A stretch of 64,000 bases of DNA from JADFNB01 sp036397455 (GTDB lineage Bacteria > Gemmatimonadota > Gemmatimonadetes > Gemmatimonadales > GWC2-71-9): NCBI GenBank assembly GCA_036397455.1, contig DASWIX010000012.1, positions 1-64,000 on the forward strand, in the 5' to 3' direction. The position numbers were made by a program, and so were the translations under genes. Positions 7,512-16,751 of this stretch are shown here, one piece after another (the first letter of the stretch is position 1; each line of letters starts with the position of its first letter). The notes below the pieces were generated by a model, which was not told where the DNA came from, searched no databases, and saw only the letters and a program-made list of their open reading frames with translations.

Positions 7512-9622
7512 CCCGTCGCTGCGGCCGGCTGCTGCTCGCCGTGATGGGTGTGGCGGGTGCGGTTCCCGCCTACGCCCAAGACGAGACATACGCCGACGCA
7601 ACCACCCAGGCGCTGATCGAGCGTGCGACCACGCGGTTTCGCGCGCAGGAAGCGCGTCTCGTGAGGTATCGCGCCGAGGTTTACACCCGTATGGAGGGAG
7701 GTGTGGGGCCCGGCCGATTCGCGCGCGGGTTGAACCTGATAGCCTACGAGAGCATCGCCAAGGTCCAGTGGCAGCGGCCGAACGACCTGCGGGTCGACCT
7801 TGTCGGCATGCGCCAGCGCGCGTTTTCCATTCCGGGTGTTTCGGCCCGCTCGCTCGCGGCCTTCTGGGCCGAGACCTTCTCCTCCGAACCGTGGTTTGTG
7901 CCCCGCGCGCTGGATGAGGAGATCCAGATGCTCGGTATCCCGGACGAGGCGGCGGTGCATCCGCTGGCGCGCGACGCCCAGCAACTCTACACGTATGCGA
8001 TCGTGGACTCGATCATGTTGGCGTTGCCGGGCCGCCTGGTGCGAGCCATTGCGGTCCAGGTACAGCCAAAGGCGTTTGGCAGGCCGATGCTCGTGTCCGG
8101 CAACATGTGGCTCGATGCCGATAGTCTCGACGTGGTCCGCTTGGCCGTGGCGTTCGTTGGCGATGGGCTGTGGGAAGACGACGATCCCGAATCACCGCGG
8201 CTCGTGCAGCTCGAGGCCGATCTCGAGTACGCGCTGCACGAGGGGGCGTTCTGGCTCCCGCTACGGCAGATCCTGACCGGCGCATGGACGTATCGGTACA
8301 TGCCGGGGGCCAAGCTCCGTTCTACGGCGATCACAACCTTTTCCAAGTTCGAGATCGATCCGGCCGATCCAGTGGTGTTTACGGGCCGAACCGGCGGGAG
8401 GCGTTATTGGGTCGATTGGGACTGCGACGGCCCGCGCGGACACGGCTGCGGCGAGCGGGGGAAGACGCTCGCGGATCGCTCGGAGGATGGACGGTGGGAG
8501 GTCCATCTCCCTTCGCTCGACAGTCTCCTGGCCTACGATTTCGGGACCGACTTCCAGTTGCACGAGGATCTCCTCAACGAGGAACTGCTGGCGCAGCGAT
8601 TGACCGATCTCGCCGCGCAGTCGGAAGCGCTTCCGAACGAGTGGGCAGGTCGCCGCCTGCTCAACCTGGATTGGAACGAAGCGCTCAGGTTCGTGGGGTT
8701 CAATCGCGTTCAGGGCGTCTCGCTGGCGCTCGGCACGGAAATACGTCCCGGTTTCGCCTTCGTGTCGATCGGTGTGAACGGGCGGTACAGCGCGGCGACG
8801 GCACAACTGACCGGCTCGGTCGCATGGCGCCGCGCCGCACCGCGCGGACTCATCGAGGTCGCCGGATACCGGCGCGTACTGGATGTGGAGCCGTGGACCC
8901 AGGGGGACGGGGTCGGTAACACGGTGAAGGCGTTGGTGCTCGGCCACGACGACGCCGACTACTACCTGGCAACCGGCGGTGGCGTGACCTTCCATGGGTA
9001 CCGTGGCCGGACACGCGACTGGCGTTTCGGATTCCAGGTGGAGCGGCAACGGAGTCTGCCGACCGCATCCGGATCGGCCCTGCACGACGTGTTCTTCGGC
9101 GATGGAACGTTCCAATCGAATCCGGAGATCGTGGAGGGGGACTTCGTGCGCGTACGCGCGGAGCGATACGTCCCGTTGGGCTCCTCGGTCCTCCGGCTCG
9201 GCGGGGGCGCACTCATGGGTGAGGGACTGCTGAGCGGCCGCGGGTGGCTTGCGGCGATCGTGCCATTCGAGGTCGGAGGCCGTCGCGCCCAGCTCGGGCT
9301 TCGTGCGGGGTCACTGATAGGCGATCGAACGCCGCAGTTCGATTTCAGGCTGGGCGGGCCGGCAACGGTACGCGGCTACACCTACGGCGTGCGGCGAGGC
9401 GAGGCGTTCTGGTCGGTCCAGCTCGAGAGTGCGCTCAGTAGCAACCAGTGGGTCGCGCCGGTGGTGTTCGCGGACGCCGCCGGGCTGTTCGACGGCGACC
9501 CGCTCGTCGGCGTCGGCGTAGGGCTGTCGGCGGTGAAGGGGTGGTTCCGACTCGATTTCGCGAAGTCGCTGCTCTCGCCCGAGCCGCTCAGGGTCGACAT
9601 CATGTTCCGGGCACCCCGGTAG
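7508..9622 (+). CDS. Omp85/D15-like outer-membrane beta-barrel protein, paralogue 2
   Basis: The GTG at 7508 overlaps the upstream TGA by four bases. It is followed by a good signal peptide (RRCGRLLLAVMGVAGAVPAYAQ), giving 704 residues. The open frame extends further upstream, but that part lies over paralogue 1 and is not coding. It shares with paralogue 1, in order, PWFVPRAL, HPLA, YAIVDSI, GHDDADYYLATGGG and a final GGPATVRGYTYG. The two arose by tandem duplication and then diverged strongly outside these blocks. An outer-membrane location is expected; its client is unknown. Keeping both copies side by side suggests distinct substrates or a hetero-oligomer. Confidence 0.75.
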   Translation: MTRRCGRLLLAVMGVAGAVPAYAQDETYADATTQALIERATTRFRAQEARLVRYRAEVYTRMEGGVGPGRFARGLNLIAYESIAKVQWQRPNDLRVDLVGMRQRAFSIPGVSARSLAAFWAETFSSEPWFVPRALDEEIQMLGIPDEAAVHPLARDAQQLYTYAIVDSIMLALPGRLVRAIAVQVQPKAFGRPMLVSGNMWLDADSLDVVRLAVAFVGDGLWEDDDPESPRLVQLEADLEYALHEGAFWLPLRQILTGAWTYRYMPGAKLRSTAITTFSKFEIDPADPVVFTGRTGGRRYWVDWDCDGPRGHGCGERGKTLADRSEDGRWEVHLPSLDSLLAYDFGTDFQLHEDLLNEELLAQRLTDLAAQSEALPNEWAGRRLLNLDWNEALRFVGFNRVQGVSLALGTEIRPGFAFVSIGVNGRYSAATAQLTGSVAWRRAAPRGLIEVAGYRRVLDVEPWTQGDGVGNTVKALVLGHDDADYYLATGGGVTFHGYRGRTRDWRFGFQVERQRSLPTASGSALHDVFFGDGTFQSNPEIVEGDFVRVRAERYVPLGSSVLRLGGGALMGEGLLSGRGWLAAIVPFEVGGRRAQLGLRAGSLIGDRTPQFDFRLGGPATVRGYTYGVRRGEAFWSVQLESALSSNQWVAPVVFADAAGLFDGDPLVGVGVGLSAVKGWFRLDFAKSLLSPEPLRVDIMFRAPR

Positions 9623-9642
9623 CCCGGGTCCCGTTTCCGCTC

Positions 9643-9648
9643 TACGTT
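9643..9648 (+). promoter_or_regulatory. -10 box of a probable leaderless promoter (thioesterase gene)
   Basis: TACGTT is followed by seven bases and the ATG at 9656. It would give a transcript starting at the start codon, independent of the barrel operon 34 bp upstream. Confidence 0.35.
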
Positions 9649-9655
9649 GCACAGG

Positions 9656-10126
9656 ATGCAACCGGAGTTGTTTACCATCGACGAGTATGTGCGATGGTCC
9701 GACGTCGACTATGCCGGCATCATCTTTTACGGCGCGTATGTGCGCTTCTTCGAGATGGCCGAGACCGAACTGTTCCGTGCGGCGGGCCAGCCATATGGCG
9801 CGGTGTTCGACCGGTTCGACATCTGGCTTCCTCGCGCCCATCTGGAATGCGACTTCCGGTACCCGGCGCGGCTCGACGATGCGCTTCGGGTGGCGACGTA
9901 CGTGACCCGGTTCGGGAACAGTTCGATTACGCTGGCGTTTGACGTCGTGCACCTCGCAACCGGGCAACTCGCGGCGAGCGGGCACGAGGTGTTGGTGTGC
10001 ACCGATCGAACCGCCATGCGGCCTCGCCCGATCCCGGCCGGCCTGCGCGAGTCCCTGGATCGGTTTGCGCTCGATGCGGGCGCGGCCCGCGCGAGGCTCG
10101 GTGTCACCGTGCGGTCGGCGACATGA
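9656..10126 (+). CDS. Hotdog-fold acyl-CoA thioesterase (4HBT/YbgC-like)
   Basis: A 156-residue single-hotdog protein. The motif VRWSDVDYAGIIFYGAYVRF carries the catalytic aspartate region of 4-hydroxybenzoyl-CoA thioesterase/YbgC enzymes (D-x-x-G), followed by the long helix FFEMAETELFRAAG. It should hydrolyse short- or aromatic acyl-CoA in the cytoplasm. The ATG at 9656 is preferred over a TTG nine bases upstream because of the promoter-like hexamer and family length. Its stop overlaps the start of the next gene (ATGA), indicating coupling. Confidence 0.85.
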   Translation: MQPELFTIDEYVRWSDVDYAGIIFYGAYVRFFEMAETELFRAAGQPYGAVFDRFDIWLPRAHLECDFRYPARLDDALRVATYVTRFGNSSITLAFDVVHLATGQLAASGHEVLVCTDRTAMRPRPIPAGLRESLDRFALDAGAARARLGVTVRSAT

Positions 10127-10767
10127 AGCGGCTCGCCGTGTGGGCGCTGCTGGGAGCCGTTCAGGCCTGTGGCGCGCGAGACGAGCCCGCCGACGCCTCC
10201 GCGGCCGCGATCGATACCATGCCGGCGACCGAGGACGACCTGTCGGTCGATACGACGCCGCCTGAGATGCCCGACTTCCCCGTTCCAGAGGACAACGTGT
10301 TTGCAGCGCGCGCCGCCGGGGTGGCCGATTTCGGCCTGTCGTGGCATCCCACCGCCGGTCGCTGCTCCGACTCGACGCGGCTGCTGGTCATGGCCGACAC
10401 CCGCGAAAGTGGGATGTCGCTGTTGCTCGCGCTTCCCGGGTCGGGGGGTGACGGAGGGACGTTCGTCGTGGACTCCGCGGATACCGCATCGTTCGCCGCC
10501 GGGCGGGCGCGACTCGGCGTTCAGCTGTTCGAGGACCAGCGCGCCCTTGCGTATCGCGCCGTCGCCGGAACGGTGCGGGTCCACGACGCGGGCACCCGGT
10601 TGAGCGGCCGCTTCGCGGCGACGTTCCAGGCACCGGGCTCGAATGGCATCGCGCTGGTCGCGGGAGCCTTCAGCAGACTCGTGCTCGAGCCGCTTGCCCC
10701 CGGAGCGTGCCTGCTGGCGGGCGAGGTCGATACAACCGGGTTGGAGCGCGACAGTACGGGCGGGTAG
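10123..10767 (+). CDS. Putative lipoprotein, function unknown
   Basis: A 214-residue protein starting at the ATG that overlaps the thioesterase stop. The N-terminus MKRLAVWALLGAVQAC is a lipoprotein signal with Cys16 as the lipidated residue, followed by an Asp/Pro-rich linker. The rest is beta-rich (MSLLLALPGSGG, GTFVVDSADTASFAAGR, LSGRFAATFQAPG) and could fold as a small sandwich. I recognise no family. It is likely to sit in a membrane facing the periplasm. It is followed directly by ispH, which has its own start signals. Confidence 0.65.
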   Translation: MKRLAVWALLGAVQACGARDEPADASAAAIDTMPATEDDLSVDTTPPEMPDFPVPEDNVFAARAAGVADFGLSWHPTAGRCSDSTRLLVMADTRESGMSLLLALPGSGGDGGTFVVDSADTASFAAGRARLGVQLFEDQRALAYRAVAGTVRVHDAGTRLSGRFAATFQAPGSNGIALVAGAFSRLVLEPLAPGACLLAGEVDTTGLERDSTGG

Positions 10768-10770
10768 ATT
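10765..10770 (+). promoter_or_regulatory. -10 box of a probable leaderless promoter (ispH)
   Basis: TAGATT ends five bases before the ispH ATG at 10776 and no Shine-Dalgarno is present. The TAG within it is also the stop codon of the upstream lipoprotein. Confidence 0.4.
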
Positions 10771-10775
10771 CGACC

Positions 10776-11969
10776 ATGGATTCCACGTACTACCGGAAGG
10801 GCTTCGGCCTCAAGCGCGAGATCGCCGAAGACCTGACATCCGACTATCACAGCGACCTGGTGAGTCGGGTCCGCGAGCAGGGCCACAGCCTGGTGGTGGG
10901 TGACCTGACGTTTCGGCTCGCCAAGGAGTTCGGGTTTTGCTACGGCGTCGATCGAGCCGTCGAGTACGCGTACGAGACACGCCGCAAGTTTCCCGACAAG
11001 CGCATCTTCCTCGTCGGGGAGATCATTCATAATCCCCATGTCAACCAGAAACTCGAGGAGATGGGTATCAATCTCCTCGGGTACGACGACGACGGTGAGT
11101 TCGATTTTTCCGGCATTACCGCCGATGACGCCGTGTTGATGCCGGCGTTCGGGGTGAGCGTGCGTGACTTCGAGCGCCTGCGCCAGATCGAATGTGTCGT
11201 GGTCGACACGACCTGCGGATCCGTGTTGAACGTGTGGAAACGAGTCGAGCGCTACGCCAACAGCGGTTTCACGGCGCTCGTGCACGGCAAGTACTACCAC
11301 GAGGAAACGAAGGCCACGGTCAGTCAGGTCACCAAGTACGAGAACGGGAAATATCTCATCGTGCGCAACATGGACGAAGCGCTGCTCGTCTGCCGGTTCA
11401 TCGAGCACGGTGACAACCTCGCGGAGCTGCGGGAACGGTTCGCCCGTTGCACGTCGCCGGGGTTCGACTTCACGCGGGATCTCGCACGCGTCGGGGTGGC
11501 GAATCAGACGACCATGCTGGCCGGCGAGTCACTCGCCATCGCCCACCGTGTGGGCCAGGCGTTACGAAACCGCTATGGAACGGCGGTGGACCAGCACTTC
11601 CAGAGCTTCGATACGATCTGCTCGGCCACGCAGGACAGGCAGGACGCGGTGATCGAGCTGATGAAGGAGCCGCTGGACGTGATGATCGTGATCGGTGGCT
11701 ACAACTCGAGCAACACGAACAACCTCGCGCAGATCTGTGCCCGCGCCATTACGACCTACCACATCAGCGACGCTTCCTGCATCGAAACCGATGCCGGGCG
11801 TATCCGCCACAAGCCGGTCGGCTCGCGCGAAGAAGGTGCCACGGACGGCTGGCTGGACGACGGCGTGCACTGTATCGGCATCACCGCCGGCGCGTCCACG
11901 CCGAACAACAAGATCGGCGAGGCGATCGCACGGGTGCTTGAAACGAAAGGCCTCGCCGTACCGGTCTAA
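10776..11969 (+). CDS. ispH: 4-hydroxy-3-methylbut-2-enyl diphosphate reductase (IspH/LytB), long form
   Basis: The last enzyme of the MEP isoprenoid pathway, reducing HMBPP to IPP and DMAPP with a 4Fe-4S cluster. The three cluster cysteines are visible: Cys55 (EFGFCYGVDR), Cys147 (VVDTTCGSV) and Cys281 (FDTICSATQDRQ). At 397 residues it is the long form known from plants, cyanobacteria and several deeper bacterial lines, about 80 residues longer than E. coli IspH. I chose the ATG at 10776, which gives the family-like MDSTYYRKGFG start. It converges with fabH, their stop codons overlapping by four bases. Confidence 0.97.
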   Translation: MDSTYYRKGFGLKREIAEDLTSDYHSDLVSRVREQGHSLVVGDLTFRLAKEFGFCYGVDRAVEYAYETRRKFPDKRIFLVGEIIHNPHVNQKLEEMGINLLGYDDDGEFDFSGITADDAVLMPAFGVSVRDFERLRQIECVVVDTTCGSVLNVWKRVERYANSGFTALVHGKYYHEETKATVSQVTKYENGKYLIVRNMDEALLVCRFIEHGDNLAELRERFARCTSPGFDFTRDLARVGVANQTTMLAGESLAIAHRVGQALRNRYGTAVDQHFQSFDTICSATQDRQDAVIELMKEPLDVMIVIGGYNSSNTNNLAQICARAITTYHISDASCIETDAGRIRHKPVGSREEGATDGWLDDGVHCIGITAGASTPNNKIGEAIARVLETKGLAVPV

Positions 11970-12964
11970 TAGCGCACTAACGTCGATGCCCAGGTGAAGC
12001 CCGATCCGAACGCGGCCAGGCACAACAGGTCTCCGCGGGACACGGTTCCTTCCTGCACCGCCTCACTCAGCGCGATGGGGATGCTCGCCGCGGTCGTATT
12101 GCCGTAGCGGTGGATGTTGCTGAGGACCTTCTCCGCCGGGAAGTCGAGTCGTTTGCGGACCGCTTCGGTAATGCGGAGGTTTGCCTGGTGTGGGATCACG
12201 AGGTCGAGCGCGTCCGCGGACAGTCCTTGCGCGGCGAGCGCCTCCTGAATCACCTCCGGAAACCTGGTGACCGCGTGCTTGAAGACCTCCCGCCCGTTCA
12301 TGTGCGCGTTGGTCGTGCCCGCCTCGATCATCTCCGGGGTGATCCACGGACGGTTGGCCGAGCCCGGGTGCTTGATACAGAGGGCTTCGGCATACTGGCC
12401 GTCGCTGTGGAGGTGATGCCAGATCAGCTGGCTGGCGCTGTTCTGGTCGGTCAGCTCCAGGCATGCCGCGCCCGCCCCATCCCCGAACAACACCGCGGTG
12501 TCCCGGCCACGGGTTTCCATGATGAGACCGGCCGACTGCAGTTCCGATCCGACCAGCAACACGCGGTCGTACATCCCCATGCGGATGTAGGCGTCGGCCG
12601 CCGAGAGGCCGTAGACAAAGCCGGTACACTGATTGCGGATGTCGAGCGCGCCGATTTCAGCAACGCCGAGCGCGTGCTGGAGCAGGACGCCGTTGCCCGG
12701 GAAGTACATGTCGGGTGAGAGCGTGGCGAAGATGATGAACTGCACGTCGGCCGGTTGCCACCCGGCATCGTTCATGGCGGCACGGGCGGCGTGCGCGGCG
12801 AGGTCGGTGTTGGTTTCATCGGGTGCGGCAAACCGACGTTCGACGATGCCGGTGCGTTCCTGGATCCACTCGTCGGTCGTGTCCATCATCTGCTCGAGGT
12901 CGTGATTCGTGACGACCCGATCCGGGACGTAGTGTCCGATGCCGGCGATCCTGGTGCGGCGCAT
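11966..12964 (-). CDS. fabH: Beta-ketoacyl-ACP synthase III
   Basis: The condensing enzyme that starts fatty-acid synthesis from an acyl-CoA and malonyl-ACP. All 332 residues are present with the catalytic triad Cys113 (RNQCTGFVYGL), His259 (VIPHQANLRI) and Asn289 (HRYGNTTAAS). Cys sits in a QCTGF context rather than the ACxGF of E. coli FabH. Such variants occur in FabH-like enzymes with other primers, so substrate choice is uncertain. It stands alone, with 190 bp of non-coding DNA separating it from dnaE2 upstream. Confidence 0.92.
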   Translation of the reverse strand: MRRTRIAGIGHYVPDRVVTNHDLEQMMDTTDEWIQERTGIVERRFAAPDETNTDLAAHAARAAMNDAGWQPADVQFIIFATLSPDMYFPGNGVLLQHALGVAEIGALDIRNQCTGFVYGLSAADAYIRMGMYDRVLLVGSELQSAGLIMETRGRDTAVLFGDGAGAACLELTDQNSASQLIWHHLHSDGQYAEALCIKHPGSANRPWITPEMIEAGTTNAHMNGREVFKHAVTRFPEVIQEALAAQGLSADALDLVIPHQANLRITEAVRKRLDFPAEKVLSNIHRYGNTTAASIPIALSEAVQEGTVSRGDLLCLAAFGSGFTWASTLVRY

Positions 12965-13154
12965 GCAAGCCTCGTCGATGGAGCCAGGGAATCATGATTC
13001 CCGGGGAGCCATGAAGGAAGCGTGAAGGCTGGTGTACGGGCTCGTCAGGCAGCGTCGTCCGCCGGACCACGACGCAAAGCCGCCGCGTCCGGTGATGAAC
13101 GCAAGACCCACGCCTTCGCGCGAATTCGATCGAACCCGCGAGATCGTTCACGCG

Positions 13155-16100
13155 TTATCCCCAGTCCTTCGATCCCGGCGCCACCTGCCGCATCGCGCGG
13201 AGAAACTTGTACGGGGAAGCATGGGAGCCCGCCGTCGCCGGTTGGGCCACTCCCCGTTTGCGCCACCCCTCCTTTTCCCGACGAACGTTCAGCGGCCGGA
13301 CCTCTTCCGCGATGATGTTCAGCGTCCCGTCGTCCCTGGCCAACGTGCCGCTGATCCAGAGGAACGGTTCGCCGCGGATCGCGAGGCGGTCGCGATCGTA
13401 CACGTCGGGCCGGACGATGGCGTTCATCATGCCGCCTTCGTCTTCCATCAGGATGAACACGAACCCCTTGGCGGTTTGTGGCCGTTGACGGGCTACGACC
13501 AATCCGATGACCTCGATGTGCGTACCGTGTTCCAACGTGTGGAGCCGATCGCTACGGACCGCGTCGGGTGGGAGCGCTCCGTTCAGCAAGGCGATCGGGT
13601 GGCCGCTCGCCGCGAAACCGAGCGTGGCGTATTCGGCGAGGAGTTTCTCGCTCGCGTCGATCCCGGCGAATCTGATGTGTTCGTGCGGATGGTTGAGCGG
13701 CAGCTCGAGCTGCCGGCGGACACGGCCGGCAGCGCGGTCGTGTTTGGGCGGGAGCCACAGGCCGACCTGCCAAAGCAGTTCGCGACGGGTCAGGCCGAAT
13801 GCGTCACAGCCACCGACCCAGACGAGATGCTCCACCGCGTTGCGTGACAGATCGGCGGGGGCCCGCCGGATGAAATCACCGAGGCTGCGAAACGGGCCGT
13901 TGCGGTCGCGGTCTTCCACGACGGCCTGCGCGCGTTCCTCGTTCCACTCGCGGATGAACCCAAGCCCGATACGCACGTCGCCGCTCTCCACGGCGCACCA
14001 GACATCGCTGACGTTCACGTCGGGCAGCCGGATGCCGACGCCGTGGCGGGCCGCGTCGCGGCCCAGCGCGTCGAGCGAATAGAATCCCATCGGTTGGTTG
14101 TTGAACAGCGCGGCGTAGTATTCCACCGGATGGTAGTGAAACAGCCACGCCGATTGATAGGCGAGCAGCCCGAACGCGGCGGCGTGTGATTTGGGAAATC
14201 CGAACTCCGAAAACGCGACCACGTGCTCGAAGACGCGTTTGGCCGTTTCCTCAGGTGCGCCGCGTTGTGCGGCACCCTCGCGGAATTCCTCCCAGAATCC
14301 CTCGAGCAACGCACGCGATCGGCGGCGGCTCATGGCACGCCGCAACGCTTCGGCCTGACCTGGCGAGAATCCCGCGAAGGCCTGGCACACCTGGAGCACC
14401 TGATCCTGGAAGATGATGACGCCCAGCGTTTCGGCAAGCGGTTCGGCCAGTAGCGGGTGATCGACGGGCGGATCGTAGGGCTGCCCCTGCTGGTGAGCGC
14501 GGCGTTGCGCCTCGCGCCGCCGTACGTAGGGGTTCACCGCGCCGCCGACGATGGGGCCGGGCCGCACGATGGCGACCTGCACGGCGAGATCGGCGAGGTT
14601 GCGTGGTCTGACGCGGCGGATCATCTGGATCTGCGCGCGACTTTCGATCTGGAACAGGCCCACCGTGTCGCCCTTGCAGATCCGGTCGTAGATCGCCCGG
14701 TCGTCGTAGTCGATACGGCTGAGATCGGGCGCCGCGCCCTCCTTCCGCGCCACGAGCTCCACGCACTCTTCCACCAGTGAGAGCATGCCCAGCGCGAGAA
14801 AGTCGATCTTGATGAAGCGCGCATCGTCGCACGAGTCCTTGTCCCACTGACAGATGACGCGGTCGGGCATGGCTGACTGCTCGAGCGGCACGATCTCCAC
14901 CAGCGGTCGGCTGGAGATGATCATGCCGCCGGGGTGCTGGGAGATGTGGCGCGGGAGTCCGGCAATGTCCTCGGCGAGTTCGCAGAGATCGCGCCACAAC
15001 GGCGTATCGACCTTGTCCTTGAGGCCCGGTAGTCGCTCCATCTCTTCGCGGATATCGGCGGCGGAGCTGAACGACGAAGCGAGTTTGGCGATCTGCTCGA
15101 TGGCGCCGATCGGGAGATCGAGCGCCTTCCCGATCTCCCGCACCGCCGAGCGGAGCCGGTACGTCGGAAAGGTGCAGACCAATCCGACATGTTCACTGCC
15201 GTAGCGCGTGTATACACGCCGGATCAGTTCTTCGCGGATCTCGCGTGGAAAATCGAGATCGATGTCCGGAACGGACGCGAGCGTCTCGTTGAGGAACCGC
15301 CCGATGAACAACCGGTTCGCGATCGGGTCGATGTGGGACAGACCGAGAAAGTAGCAGATGATGGATGAGACCGACGAGCCACGGCCGCGGCCGGGCAGCA
15401 GCGTTCCGGTGGCGCGCCGGCTTCCCTGCCGGACGTCGTGTGCCACCTCGCGCGCCAGCTCGAACAGATCGTGATAGACCAGGAAGAATCCCGACAGCTT
15501 GTGGTGCTCCACCAGCCGTAACTCTTCGGCGAGCCGTCGTTCGGCCTCGTCACGCAGGGGCGCGGAACGAGGATACCGCTCGTCCAGCCGGGCGCGACAC
15601 AACTCGGCGAGCGCCTGTGGCGCGGGTTGCCGGTCCGCCCCGCGGAAGTCCGGGAAGGTATATCCCAGGTCGCGGGTGAGGTCGAATGACGCGCAGCGTT
15701 CGGCAATCGTGAGCGTGTGAGCGACGGCGTCGGGCCGGTCGGCGAACCGGTGGACCATGTCCTCGGGCGTCTGGAGGTAGAACTCGCAGTTGGCGCGGCG
15801 TACGTCATGCGAGCCGTCGAGTGTGGTGCGATGCCGGATGGCGGTGAGCGTATCGTGCAGGCGATGCCGGGTGCGGAGATCGTAATGCACGTCACCGGTG
15901 GCCACGACGTCGAGGTGTTCGGCGTCGGCGATGTCGCACAGCGCCCGCGTGCGTTCGCGATCACCACGGACGAAGTTGCGTTGCAACTCCAGGAAGAAAT
16001 GATCGCGGCCGAACAGGGTGCGGCAGCGCGCCGCCAGCCGTCGCGCCGCGGTCAGGCCGTCGCGCTCGAGCACGATGGGCAACAACCCGTGACGGCAGCC

Positions 16101-16466
16101 CGACAGGACGATCAGGCCCTCACGCCGCTTGACGAGCGATGCGAACGGCAGCCGGGGATCGCGGCGATCATCCTGTCCGAGATGCGCGTCCGTGATCAGA
16201 CGGCACAGGTTGGCATAGCCGGTCGGTGTTTCGGCGAGTACGGTGACGTGCGTGTCGTCGAGCAACGTCAGTTCACTGCCGGTGATGGCCTGGAGGTCCT
16301 GCTGTCTGGCGGCCTGCGCGAATGCCATCGATCCGTACAAACCGTTGTGGTCGGTGAGTGCGAGTGCGCGATAGCCGAGCGCCTTGGCTTGATGCACCAA
16401 CGCCTCCGGAGGCGTGGCGCCGTCCAGAAAGGAAAAGGCGGAGTGGCAGTGGAGTTCCACGTACAA
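13155..16466 (-). CDS. dnaE2: Error-prone DNA polymerase DnaE2 (ImuC)
   Basis: A 1103-residue C-family polymerase of the DnaE2 type, which does mutagenic translesion synthesis with ImuB. The N-terminal PHP domain starts HCHSAFSFLDG, GRGRGSSVSS lies at about 360-368, and the catalytic acids Asp401 and Asp403 sit in PDIDLDFPREI. It lacks the C-terminal beta-clamp and tau-binding tail of DnaE1. It is the third gene of an operon after imuB and the small DUF6504 gene. The start is a TTG at 16466 (a GTG two codons later is possible). Regulation is probably with imuB from the motif at 18062-18087. Confidence 0.95.
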   Translation of the reverse strand: MYVELHCHSAFSFLDGATPPEALVHQAKALGYRALALTDHNGLYGSMAFAQAARQQDLQAITGSELTLLDDTHVTVLAETPTGYANLCRLITDAHLGQDDRRDPRLPFASLVKRREGLIVLSGCRHGLLPIVLERDGLTAARRLAARCRTLFGRDHFFLELQRNFVRGDRERTRALCDIADAEHLDVVATGDVHYDLRTRHRLHDTLTAIRHRTTLDGSHDVRRANCEFYLQTPEDMVHRFADRPDAVAHTLTIAERCASFDLTRDLGYTFPDFRGADRQPAPQALAELCRARLDERYPRSAPLRDEAERRLAEELRLVEHHKLSGFFLVYHDLFELAREVAHDVRQGSRRATGTLLPGRGRGSSVSSIICYFLGLSHIDPIANRLFIGRFLNETLASVPDIDLDFPREIREELIRRVYTRYGSEHVGLVCTFPTYRLRSAVREIGKALDLPIGAIEQIAKLASSFSSAADIREEMERLPGLKDKVDTPLWRDLCELAEDIAGLPRHISQHPGGMIISSRPLVEIVPLEQSAMPDRVICQWDKDSCDDARFIKIDFLALGMLSLVEECVELVARKEGAAPDLSRIDYDDRAIYDRICKGDTVGLFQIESRAQIQMIRRVRPRNLADLAVQVAIVRPGPIVGGAVNPYVRRREAQRRAHQQGQPYDPPVDHPLLAEPLAETLGVIIFQDQVLQVCQAFAGFSPGQAEALRRAMSRRRSRALLEGFWEEFREGAAQRGAPEETAKRVFEHVVAFSEFGFPKSHAAAFGLLAYQSAWLFHYHPVEYYAALFNNQPMGFYSLDALGRDAARHGVGIRLPDVNVSDVWCAVESGDVRIGLGFIREWNEERAQAVVEDRDRNGPFRSLGDFIRRAPADLSRNAVEHLVWVGGCDAFGLTRRELLWQVGLWLPPKHDRAAGRVRRQLELPLNHPHEHIRFAGIDASEKLLAEYATLGFAASGHPIALLNGALPPDAVRSDRLHTLEHGTHIEVIGLVVARQRPQTAKGFVFILMEDEGGMMNAIVRPDVYDRDRLAIRGEPFLWISGTLARDDGTLNIIAEEVRPLNVRREKEGWRKRGVAQPATAGSHASPYKFLRAMRQVAPGSKDWG

Positions 16467-16490
16467 GGCAGGATTCCGCGTGCCCCGGGG

Positions 16491-16751
16491 TTACACCCGT
16501 TGCATGAACCATTCGCCGGTTTCGAGGTCTTCGAACAGCATCACGTGCTTCCCGCCCTCGAGGAGGACCTCGGCGTATTGCCGTCTGATAGGGATGCGCC
16601 ACCACTCGTCGTTCACACGCCAGGTCTCGAAGACCTCGGCGACGATCGCTTGCTTCGCGTTCCTGGCATCGTCGCCCGACGCGACGCTCCTCACCGTTTC
16701 GGGATCTCCACACGCATCGACCTCGACGAGCACCCGCTTTGGCAGGTTCAA
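16491..16751 (-). CDS. DUF6504 small protein of the mutasome operon
   Basis: An 86-residue protein between imuB and dnaE2. The TTG at 16751 overlaps the imuB stop, and dnaE2 follows after 24 bp, so it is co-translated in the cassette. The C-terminal half carries WRVNDEWWRIPIRRQYAEVL followed by LEDLETGEWFMQ-like residues, typical of DUF6504, a family that sits in ImuB/DnaE2 operons. Its biochemical role is unknown to me; an accessory role in the mutasome is inferred from position. A longer open frame reaching 16799 exists, but it lies inside imuB. Confidence 0.75.
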   Translation of the reverse strand: MNLPKRVLVEVDACGDPETVRSVASGDDARNAKQAIVAEVFETWRVNDEWWRIPIRRQYAEVLLEGGKHVMLFEDLETGEWFMQRV

